NCBI RefSeq assembly: GCF_013141695.1
Contig: NZ_WHNY01000019.1
Span: 20,051 to 84,050 of the forward strand
Reading direction: 5' to 3'
Length of the DNA stretch: 64,000 nt
From: Paenibacillus plantarum
GTDB lineage: Bacteria > Bacillota > Bacilli > Paenibacillales > NBRC-103111
The translations under genes and the position numbers were made by a program. The notes beneath the pieces were generated by a model. It did no database searches and was not told the DNA's origin. It saw only the letters and a program-made list of their open reading frames with translations. Shown here piece after piece: positions 44,868-52,559 of the stretch (positions within the stretch are counted from its first letter, which is position 1; each line of letters starts with the position of its first letter).

Positions 44868-44884
44868 CTCTCAAATTTCTCACA
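44868..44884 (-). promoter_or_regulatory. 11-bp-phased direct repeat TGTGAG-N5-TGAGAG, second copy
   Basis: Minus strand TGTGAG AAATT TGAGAG, upstream of the SLH remnant. Its position fits the old promoter of the lost surface gene. Confidence 0.4.
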
Positions 44885-44887
44885 TAC

Positions 44888-44924
44888 GCAAAAAGACGGA
44901 AAGCGATTGAACGCATTCCGTCTT
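44888..44924 (-). terminator. Terminator of the sensor/SARP regulator operon
   Basis: AAGACGGAA (44893-44901) pairs with TTCCGTCTT (44916-44924); minus-strand TTTTTGCG follows. Confidence 0.85.
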
Positions 44925-44935
44925 GTTTATGCTTT

Positions 44936-46054
44936 TTAATTTAAATATGCAGCTACGCTGGCACTCATTTCCTCAGGAGGCTCTACGCCGAGTTCTCTCA
45001 AGTACAACGCTTTAAAGTTGGTATAGTGCTTAGCTATTCGTTCCTTTTTCCCACTTTTTGCATAGACAACCATCAGCATTTGATGCATCTCTTCATTCAG
45101 TGGATACAACGTCAAATACGTGTCTAACTTTAACTCCGCCTTGCTCCAGGCTTCTTCACGCATGTCGCGTTGAGCCATTAGACAGACAAGTGATGTATAT
45201 TGCTTCCTATAATTCTCCTCCAATTGGGTTTTCCACAGATAATCCTTGCGATCTAACAACGAGCCTCGATATAGGGATAATACCCTTTCTGCTCGCGTCA
45301 TGTCTTGAATCCCTTCTAAGGAAGTTATCTCACTTAACTGGAACTCCAATAGATCATACATACTCCCTAACGTAACTAACATATAGCCATCATTCGTTTT
45401 AAGAATATCCATACCGATTTCCTGTTCTTTCAACAGCTTTTTCAAGCGATAAATTGTATTATGTAAATTATGCGAAGCGCGGTCTTCCAGCATATCCGTC
45501 CATAACATATCGGCCAAATACCATTTATTAATGTCCTGTCCTGGGTTACAAAGGAAATAGGCGAACAGCTCCTCCGTCTTTTTCGTTGGCCAACGGACAA
45601 GTGCACCTTCTGGATTGCGTACCTCCAAACCTCCGAAACAACGGATCACGGACTGACGCGTTTTGATTACAGTGGGCTCAGTCACTTGTTCTAGCTTCAA
45701 GAGACGACTCGTTATGCGTTCAATGGCAGCAGGTGTGACTGGCTTAAGAATATAGTCAAAAGCGTAGACCTTGAAGGCATCTAACGCATACTCCTTGTAG
45801 GCTGTCGTAAAGATAATTTTGGTCTGCTCCATGATGTCATTTATTCGCTGAGCAAGTTCAAGCCCATTCATTTTCGGCATCTCTACATCCAGAAAAGCCA
45901 GGTCAGGCTTCAGTTCCGGCATGGAAATTAACGCTTCCTGCGGATTATTAAAAGCCCCAATGATGCTATAATGCGGGTTCCTTCCGATCAGAACCTTCAT
46001 TAATTCGAGAATCGGTTTTTCATCTTCAACAATAACCACCCTAATCAAGTTCAT
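44936..46054 (-). CDS. Response regulator with SARP-type wHTH and BTAD domain
   Basis: 372 residues: receiver domain 1-120 (phospho-aspartate D56 in LAFLDVEMP, lysine in YILKPVT), a winged helix of the SARP/OmpR type (about 140-225, VIRCFGGLEVRN..RWPTKKTEELFAYFL), and a bacterial transcriptional activation domain of helical repeats (230-372, ending RELGVEPPEEMSA). Its start overlaps the end of the sensor gene by 14 nt, so the two are coupled and form one signalling pair. This architecture is common in Paenibacillus and clostridia next to 7TMR-DISM kinases. Targets unknown. Confidence 0.92.
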   Translation of the reverse strand: MNLIRVVIVEDEKPILELMKVLIGRNPHYSIIGAFNNPQEALISMPELKPDLAFLDVEMPKMNGLELAQRINDIMEQTKIIFTTAYKEYALDAFKVYAFDYILKPVTPAAIERITSRLLKLEQVTEPTVIKTRQSVIRCFGGLEVRNPEGALVRWPTKKTEELFAYFLCNPGQDINKWYLADMLWTDMLEDRASHNLHNTIYRLKKLLKEQEIGMDILKTNDGYMLVTLGSMYDLLEFQLSEITSLEGIQDMTRAERVLSLYRGSLLDRKDYLWKTQLEENYRKQYTSLVCLMAQRDMREEAWSKAELKLDTYLTLYPLNEEMHQMLMVVYAKSGKKERIAKHYTNFKALYLRELGVEPPEEMSASVAAYLN

Positions 46055-49000
46055 CCCACCTTTCTACGAAGACATCCTTATCATTTCTGGTTAAAGGCAG
46101 ATACATGGTAACCTTCGTACCACGTCCCATTTCTGAGCTGATCGACAGTGAAGCTCCTGGGATCGTATCTACCCTTTTACGAATATTCGCAATCGCAATG
46201 CCTCCACTTCCACGTTCTCCGCTCGCCATCTTATAGAGCAAATCATCTGGGATCCCGATCCCATTATCCTGCACCGTTACATGTAAATAGCCGTCTCCTT
46301 CTTGGATCGTTAATGTGACGGTTCCGTACTCATCCTTTTCGAACAAGCCGTGTCGAATCGCATTCTCCACAAAAGGTTGGATACAAAGTGAGGGAATAGA
46401 GAAATGTTTCAGACTATCATCCACATAACAAATAAATTCAAATCGATCTCCATAGCGCGCCTTCTCAATCTCCACGTAGGCATCAATCAAATCTAGCTCC
46501 CGATGTAGATTGACGAATAAGTCATTTCGGTCCATATCCAGAATATAACGCAGGAATTGGCTGAGCTTCGACAACAAGTAAGCAGCTTTCTCGCCATCCG
46601 TATAGCAAAATGAAATAACACTGCTAAGCGCATTATAAAGAAAATGAGGCTTAATCTGTGCTTGATGGAAGGCAAGCTCATTACGAATCGCTTCTTGGAT
46701 CGAGGTTTTCATCGCAATCAAGGTTTGTATTCTCGCGAGCAGTGTCTCGGCTTCGAACGGTTTCGTGACGTAGTCATTCGCTCCCACACTGAATCCAAGT
46801 GCGATATCTTGTGAAGTGTCCTTGGCAGTCGCGAATAGAATAGGCAAATCGAGAATGGAATGCTGGGTGCGCAACTCTCGGCAGAGCTCAATCCCAGAAA
46901 CGCCAGGCATCATCACATCTAGGATTATCAGATCAATTTGCGGGTGTTCACTCATTTTACTCATCGCTTCTTTGGCCGAAAAGGCTGTAAGCACATTATA
47001 GCTATGTCTTTTGAGAATATTGAGCAGTGTGTACATATTGGAAGCCTCATCATCCACGACGAGAATCGTATGAGCGTGCTCCTCTAGACTATCCAAAGAT
47101 TCATGGTCATTTCCATATCTTTGCTGATAGCTATCAACCGTCGATCGTTTTTGGCTCACATGCACGTAATTCACGGCCATCGGTAGTTTAAAAGCCATTC
47201 GCGTACCCTGTCCAACTTCTGTCCAGTCAATCCGAATGTCCCCACCCATTCGCTCTACGAGTTTGCGACTAATATACAAACCAACCCCCATGCCTGTGTA
47301 GCCGTCCTCTGGTAAAAGATGCTCCTGTTGTTCGAAATACTCGAATACTTTGGCGTATTTATCAGGTGAAATACCTGTCCCTGTATCCTCAACGACAATG
47401 TGAATATCCTCTTCCACTATCCTTGCACTTACACGGATCATACCTTGTTCGGTATGCTTCATGGCATTGTGCACTAAATTGTACATGATTTGCCGTAACC
47501 GATTCTCGTCCGCTTGGACCCACATTTCCGAAGGCACTTGGTTATCCAAGCGTACCGCTTTGCCTGCAAGCTCGAACTGCAAGACATCAAATACGATTTG
47601 GGTCACAGCCCGCACATCTACAACTGTCATAAGCAACCGCAGCTCACCATGCTTCAACCGCGTCACATCAATAAGATCCTGCATGAGCATCGATAATTTA
47701 ACGGATGTATCCTTGATTAACCATAGATTTTGCTTCTGCCTAGCTGACAAATTGTGCTCATCATCATCCAGTAAAGATGAGGTAATATTCATGATTCCGT
47801 GCAGCGGCGTCTTAATTTCATGGGAGGTGTGCATTAGAAACTCATCCTTCAATTGATTGGAGACTGTAAGTCGATGCGTCAAAAGCTCTGTATTCTCGTA
47901 TGCATCGGTTAACCTTACCGCTAACAGCAGGTTCATTAACGTAATGAAACCAATAACCCCAACTTTATGCCATAAATCCGAGGATATCGCACTTTCCGAA
48001 TATAAAACACCATCTATTAACGAGACCATTAAAGAGACGATAGCTACGATAAACAAGCCAAGTTCTTTCCGTTCATAGGTACCTCTTTTACTATTGAAGA
48101 ACAGATAAATCATCCTACCGAGAAGCAATAAAGGGACGAAACCAATGTATAGAAAGAATAAACTTCTCATTTCATTATAGAAAGCGTAAGGTAAGATAAT
48201 GATAATGACTACGATCAGAACGATTGGAGCAATTAACAGCCTGATCTTGTTGCGTGAAATCAACTTCTGGTGGATGGAGCAAAAAAACAATAAACAGAGA
48301 ATCGAACTAACAAACTCAAAAATATCAAGCATTTTATACGTTATGTCAAAAGGAATCTGAGGTATCAATCGTTGAAACAGCTTCTCACCGTACAAAAACT
48401 GAACGCCTGCCGTGGAGAAGAGATATAACCCGCTCAGTAAATACGTTTTCTCTCGACTACGTAGGAAATAGAGACTGAGATGATAAGCTCCGAACATGAC
48501 AAGCACCAAAATAAGGGATAAATCACCACCGATTAGTAAGCTATTCAGTTTAGAAATGTCTGCATGCAAGCCAAACTGAATGGCATTTACAATCCCCCCA
48601 GACATATATTCGTAATTCGCCACTTGCAATAAAATTTCAAATTCCTGCGAATTCACATGAAAAAATGTGCTGTAGGGTGTATTTCCCGGCATGTTCGTTT
48701 CTTTATTCGTAGCTGGTAGTCCGCTTCCCCCCTCCAATTTGCCATCGACATAAAGCTGATGGGACATCCGGATGCTGCGCAGCTTCATGCCATATATGTC
48801 GTCAGTAGTACTCACCCGAACTAAGAGACGGTATGTTCCGTATCCTTTGTTGCTTATACCGCCTCCTATCGTCTTTCCTTTCCATATACCTGGCACGTCT
48901 ATATAAGAAACATCTCTGCGCGTCCCTGATTGAAAATCACTAGGCGTTAACAACTGCCCTTCATAAAATTCCCACTCCCCATTTAAGGAAACAACGCCGA

Positions 49001-49154
49001 GCTTGTGTAAATCCTCCTTAGATAAATCCAAAACACCTTGTTTGGCAGTCTGCTTGTTTTGACTAGGGATCATCTGCGAATAAATGCCTATAAATAATAA
49101 AATAGAAAATGAGAACACCAAACTGATTCCTATGATTTGACGAAAACTCCTCAC
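46041..49154 (-). CDS. 7TMR-DISM sensor hybrid with two histidine kinase cores
   Basis: About 1,037 residues. Transmembrane helix, extracellular jelly-roll sensor (about 40-195, LNGEWEFYEGQLL and YGTYRLLVRV), seven transmembrane helices (200-420), HisKA with H445 (HTSHEIKTPLHG), ATPase domain 545-660, receiver 695-815 with D746 (LIILDVMMPG), then a LytS-type kinase with H837 (QIKPHFLYNALSS) and a second ATPase domain (FVENAIRHG, GGIAIANIRKR). Two complete kinase cores separated by a receiver suggest an internal relay before phosphate goes to the SARP regulator. GTG 49154 is preferred: AAAGGGG lies 7 nt upstream, whereas ATG 49202 has none. Confidence 0.9.
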   Translation of the reverse strand: MRSFRQIIGISLVFSFSILLFIGIYSQMIPSQNKQTAKQGVLDLSKEDLHKLGVVSLNGEWEFYEGQLLTPSDFQSGTRRDVSYIDVPGIWKGKTIGGGISNKGYGTYRLLVRVSTTDDIYGMKLRSIRMSHQLYVDGKLEGGSGLPATNKETNMPGNTPYSTFFHVNSQEFEILLQVANYEYMSGGIVNAIQFGLHADISKLNSLLIGGDLSLILVLVMFGAYHLSLYFLRSREKTYLLSGLYLFSTAGVQFLYGEKLFQRLIPQIPFDITYKMLDIFEFVSSILCLLFFCSIHQKLISRNKIRLLIAPIVLIVVIIIILPYAFYNEMRSLFFLYIGFVPLLLLGRMIYLFFNSKRGTYERKELGLFIVAIVSLMVSLIDGVLYSESAISSDLWHKVGVIGFITLMNLLLAVRLTDAYENTELLTHRLTVSNQLKDEFLMHTSHEIKTPLHGIMNITSSLLDDDEHNLSARQKQNLWLIKDTSVKLSMLMQDLIDVTRLKHGELRLLMTVVDVRAVTQIVFDVLQFELAGKAVRLDNQVPSEMWVQADENRLRQIMYNLVHNAMKHTEQGMIRVSARIVEEDIHIVVEDTGTGISPDKYAKVFEYFEQQEHLLPEDGYTGMGVGLYISRKLVERMGGDIRIDWTEVGQGTRMAFKLPMAVNYVHVSQKRSTVDSYQQRYGNDHESLDSLEEHAHTILVVDDEASNMYTLLNILKRHSYNVLTAFSAKEAMSKMSEHPQIDLIILDVMMPGVSGIELCRELRTQHSILDLPILFATAKDTSQDIALGFSVGANDYVTKPFEAETLLARIQTLIAMKTSIQEAIRNELAFHQAQIKPHFLYNALSSVISFCYTDGEKAAYLLSKLSQFLRYILDMDRNDLFVNLHRELDLIDAYVEIEKARYGDRFEFICYVDDSLKHFSIPSLCIQPFVENAIRHGLFEKDEYGTVTLTIQEGDGYLHVTVQDNGIGIPDDLLYKMASGERGSGGIAIANIRKRVDTIPGASLSISSEMGRGTKVTMYLPLTRNDKDVFVERWDELD

Positions 49155-49208
49155 TATGGGTCCCCTTTCTATGATCGTGTCCGTTACAAGTGATTCTATC
49201 ATTTCATA

Positions 49209-49225
49209 CTCACAAAAATCTCACA
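49209..49225 (-). promoter_or_regulatory. 11-bp-phased direct repeat TGTGAG-N5-TGTGAG upstream of the sensor gene
   Basis: Perfect hexamer repeat on the minus strand, 55-71 nt before the GTG start, i.e. at a promoter position. Confidence 0.5.
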
Positions 49226-49250
49226 AGCCCCTTCTATTACTAGGAGTGAA

Positions 49251-49282
49251 AAAGAAATAAACTGCCCTATGGCAGTTTATCT
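49251..49282. terminator. Terminator after the hybrid kinase at 49483
   Basis: ATAAACTGCC-CTAT-GGCAGTTTAT with T-rich exits on both strands; it serves the minus-strand gene that ends at 49483. Confidence 0.8.
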
Positions 49283-49363
49283 TGCAGGTATCATCTATTC
49301 GACTAGGCCTGGTGTATGTGGAACACGTGCTTTGGCGAGTCACTAGTGCTTGGTAATATAGAA

Positions 49364-49452
49364 TAACTGGAAAATCTCCAGCTACATAAAATCCATTTAA
49401 TTCAAATTCCGAGTCCTTTTCGGCAAATTTAGATGTAGTTTTACCAGTTATT
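49364..49452. repeat. Dispersed composite repeat, shortened copy 2
   Basis: TAACTGGAAAA..CCAGCTA at 49364-49386 and TTAGATGTAGTTTTACCAGT at 49429-49450; the outer ends are imperfect inverted repeats (TAACTGG / CCAGTTA). Related to the boxes at 17783 and 52328. No gene in 49155-49482. Confidence 0.6.
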
Positions 49453-49482
49453 CGTGAGCTCTTTACTGGAATCGCTCGTCGC

Positions 49483-51873
49483 TTACACCCGCTTCAATCC
49501 GAGAATCTCGAGCAACATACCCGACAATTGGCTAGGTGGATATGGTTTGACGAAATACATGTTTGCCCCGATTTCCTTCCCCTTCTCAATTTCTTCCAAT
49601 GCAGAGGAAATGAAGATAGGCAAGTCATGCAAGGTCGGATCTTCCTTGATGAGATTGATAATCTCCCATCCGTCGATACTATTATTTAACATGATGTCAA
49701 CGATAACCGCATCCGGCCTCTTGACTGGCATATCTTTAAGCGCTTGTTCGCCCGTCGTGTAATTGATGACACGGAAACCTTTCTCAGTGAGTTCCTCGGT
49801 GAGCAGTTCCGTCAGGCTGAGGTCATCCTCGATGAGCACGACGGTTTTGCCTGTGAATTCATTTGCTGCCGCTGATAGTCGATCGGCCTCGATAATGAGC
49901 TCAGGCCTGGAGATCAAGGGTAGGCTAACGCGGAACGTACTCCCTTCGCCTAGCTTAGAGATAACGGTAATTTCGCCTCCATGTGCTTCGACAATGCCTT
50001 TCACAATCGCAAGGCCTAACCCCGTTCCACCAATGGCTCTTCGATCCGAATTATCAATGCGATAAAACTTCGTAAACAGCTTCGGAATGGCTTCTTCAGG
50101 AATACCCAGTCCATCATCGGTAATATCAACAACGGCATGCGTACCGTTATGGTAAAGCTTCGCTGTAATCCGCCCACCTTCAGGTGAATACTTGACTGCA
50201 TTACTGACGAGGTTCATGAAAAGCTGCGTCAGATTATCCTGATCTCCAGAAATAACATATGGCATACTTGGCATGTGAATGTTGAAGTCATGCTTCGTGG
50301 AGCTGCCTTGCTGCAAAGTGAAAACACCATTTAACACATCATAGAGATCAACAGGATTTTTCTGATGTGTCGACTTGCCCGATTCCATTCGTTGGACATC
50401 CAAGAAATCATTAATTAATGCGGTCAGTCGAACGGTTTCCTGATGGATCGTTTTCAAATATTTCTGTTGCTTTTCTGGACTCATCTCTTTGGTCAGCAAT
50501 CGTTCAGCAAAGCCCAATACACTGGAAAGCGGCGTACGCAGCTCATGGCTCACGGTGCTTACGAATTCGGACTTCAATTGGTCCACTTCGGCTTGTTTCG
50601 TCATATCGCGATGGACAAAAACCGTTCCGATTCTACCCGATTCTCTATACAACGGCTCCGCATAGGCTTGAATGACCCTCCGCGTCGGAGAGGTAATCTC
50701 ATACATGTAGGACCTTTCCTCTATCGCTTCTTCGCTAATCTGTGCGATCATAAACGACTTTAAATCCGTATTATCTGCAATTGAATGCGATGCGGAAGCA
50801 ATAAACTGAGCTAACTGGATATCTGACATGGACTGCCCCTCAGGAATTCCAAATAATTCATTCATCGTTGAGTTAGCTTTTACGATGATACCCTCGACAT
50901 TGACGAACTGCACGCCTTCTTGAAAGGTATCCATAATGTCTCGAGTTAAGGCTCTTTCATTCATCAACTGCTCTTCGTTTTCTTCCATTTTGCGTAACAT
51001 ATCCTGAAGCTCTTCCTGCTGCATTTGAAGCTCTTCTTGCTGGGCTATCAACTCTTCATTCTGCGATAGCAGCTCTTCTTCCTTCACTTGGATCTTCTGC
51101 AGCATGGTATGAAAAGAATGATTGAGCAGGCCAATCTCATCGTTCCGTTTATCCATCGCCAGCTCAACAGACTGACCTAATGTCACTTTCTCAGCATTAT
51201 CTGCTAACTTGCGCAGCGGTCTGCCAATGTTTTTAGCCGTATGCGAGGTCATAAAAGTAATGAACACCAGAATACCAAACACATAAGCAAAGAATACATA
51301 ATTAAGATTGGCTAAGGTTTTAAACAAGTTCTGGGCTTCCATTTCGGATTGATCGGAGGTTTGCGTAGAGATGTCATTGATTTTGCCTAACAAATCATAG
51401 ATACTTGTCCCTACACTGCCGCTCGATGTCGCTGAGCCAGTCTTCACTAACGCCATGGGATCGACGTCGTGCGCAAGCTTCACATATTTGGGAAATACAT
51501 TTTCGAAATAGTTCTTCTCAAATGACTTTAACGTTGTAAGCAGCTCTTTCTCCTGATCGGTTAAAGGAAGCTGCACAAATGTCTCTATTGCCTGCTCAAG
51601 CTCTGGCTTTTCCTTCATCACAGCCTCATATTCAAACTCCTGGCGGAATGCGTAGAAAGCTCTTGCATGTAAAAAGATTTGATTGTAGTGGAGATAAATG
51701 GAGGCCGTAGCCTTTTCTTTCGCTTTTAGCAGCGTGATGCGTTCTTGGTAAGACTGTTGCACTTGTTTACCAGTAAATGAAACACCAATGGCCCCCACCA
51801 TGACAAGCAATGCGAAAAACAATATCATTCGAACAAATCGACGGGAAAGGCTCGACTTCACAAGGTTAGGCAT
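49483..51873 (-). CDS. Hybrid sensor histidine kinase (HAMP-PAS-HisKA-HATPase-REC)
   Basis: 796 residues. Membrane helix 13-34, extracytoplasmic helical sensor (35-190), helix 192-212, HAMP (213-262), a Q/E-rich coiled coil (262-310), PAS (312-430), HisKA with H443 (STVSHELRTPLS), ATPase domain (545-655, with DDGLGIPEEAIPKLF and GTGLGLAIVKGI) and a C-terminal receiver with D726 (AVIVDIMLNNS). No separate output regulator lies beside it; the orphan CheY-like protein at 44007 or an outside phosphotransferase may be its partner. Monocistronic. Ligand unknown. Confidence 0.92.
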   Translation of the reverse strand: MPNLVKSSLSRRFVRMILFFALLVMVGAIGVSFTGKQVQQSYQERITLLKAKEKATASIYLHYNQIFLHARAFYAFRQEFEYEAVMKEKPELEQAIETFVQLPLTDQEKELLTTLKSFEKNYFENVFPKYVKLAHDVDPMALVKTGSATSSGSVGTSIYDLLGKINDISTQTSDQSEMEAQNLFKTLANLNYVFFAYVFGILVFITFMTSHTAKNIGRPLRKLADNAEKVTLGQSVELAMDKRNDEIGLLNHSFHTMLQKIQVKEEELLSQNEELIAQQEELQMQQEELQDMLRKMEENEEQLMNERALTRDIMDTFQEGVQFVNVEGIIVKANSTMNELFGIPEGQSMSDIQLAQFIASASHSIADNTDLKSFMIAQISEEAIEERSYMYEITSPTRRVIQAYAEPLYRESGRIGTVFVHRDMTKQAEVDQLKSEFVSTVSHELRTPLSSVLGFAERLLTKEMSPEKQQKYLKTIHQETVRLTALINDFLDVQRMESGKSTHQKNPVDLYDVLNGVFTLQQGSSTKHDFNIHMPSMPYVISGDQDNLTQLFMNLVSNAVKYSPEGGRITAKLYHNGTHAVVDITDDGLGIPEEAIPKLFTKFYRIDNSDRRAIGGTGLGLAIVKGIVEAHGGEITVISKLGEGSTFRVSLPLISRPELIIEADRLSAAANEFTGKTVVLIEDDLSLTELLTEELTEKGFRVINYTTGEQALKDMPVKRPDAVIVDIMLNNSIDGWEIINLIKEDPTLHDLPIFISSALEEIEKGKEIGANMYFVKPYPPSQLSGMLLEILGLKRV

Positions 51874-52020
51874 GGCAGATCTCCTTTACACGATCAATTC
51901 ACCAAAATTCGACAAATTCCTACCTGACCAATTCGGTGACTGCCAAGAAATTCCTCTATTTATAGTTCTACCTTATCCTGGAGGCGCGGCTGCAATAGGT
52001 CGCTATGAACGAAGAAGCTG

Positions 52021-52234
52021 AATGATTCTTCGCTAGGCTATCTGACATGGGAAGTCGGCTTTGAGGAAGGGATTTTGAACGTCGTTGCCAAAAGCTCGGA
52101 GGGCATGGGATAACCGGACCAACTGGTCTTACGCGTAGACTCTTGAATTGAGCGCTGATGGACAGGATATGGCTCATGTCGAGATCGAGGTCATAGACAG
52201 CCATGATAAAGCCAACCTCTTTGCACACAAGTAA
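52021..52234 (+). pseudogene. Decayed C-terminal end of a GH2 glycoside hydrolase gene
   Basis: Plus-strand translation gives GYLTWEVGFEEGILNVVAKSSEG, then stops, and after a shift LSADGQDMAHVEIEVID followed by a stop. WEV-x-(F/Y)E-x-G-x-L-x-V-A and ADGQD-x-A-x-VE-EV-D are consecutive signatures of the C-terminal domains of many GH2 enzymes. Two in-frame stops and a frame change show it is dead. The upstream part of the gene is not recognisable in 51874-52020, which instead holds the promoter of the hybrid kinase. Confidence 0.6.
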
Positions 52235-52276
52235 AACCCGATACCATCCGGATTTTGCGGATGGTATCGGGTTTTT
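52233..52276. terminator. Strong terminator following the GH2 remnant
   Basis: 14-bp perfect stem CCCGATACCATCCG / CGGATGGTATCGGG, with AAAA before and TTTTT after. It directly follows the remnant's final stop, so it probably is the old gene's own terminator. Confidence 0.85.
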
Positions 52277-52327
52277 GCAGGTTGGGTTGGGTTGGTGATT
52301 TTGTAGCCAACTTAAGCTCTACTCAAC

Positions 52328-52515
52328 TTAACTGGAAAACATACAGCTATTTTCGAGAAATTCCCTCAATAATTCAATTTAAATGGAAAACATGTATTTA
52401 AATCTGGCCCATTTGTTCAGATCAGGCAAAATGGTTAAATTTAACTGTAGGTTTTCCATCTATTCTAATTTTCGAAGAGAAATCCCCAAATTTACCTGTA
52501 GAAACTCCATCTATT
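52328..52515. repeat. Dispersed composite repeat, copy 3 (boxes ++--)
   Basis: Forward boxes 52328-52351 (TTAACTGGAAAA..CAGCTATT) and 52379-52402 (TTAAATGGAAAACATG), reverse boxes 52442-52464 (TAACTGTAGG..CATCTATT) and 52493-52515 (TACCTGTAGAA..CATCTATT). Collinear with 17783-17970, including the inter-box sequence TTTTCGA and CCCCA. No gene in 52277-52559. Confidence 0.75.
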
Positions 52516-52559
52516 TGCCGGGAGCACAGAAGATTTACAAAACATCCCTCTGACCAACT

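Noticed and set aside
51968..52228. 86-residue minus-strand ORF
   Set aside because: It lies opposite the GH2 remnant, has no binding site and shows no recognisable domain; the plus-strand reading explains the sequence better.
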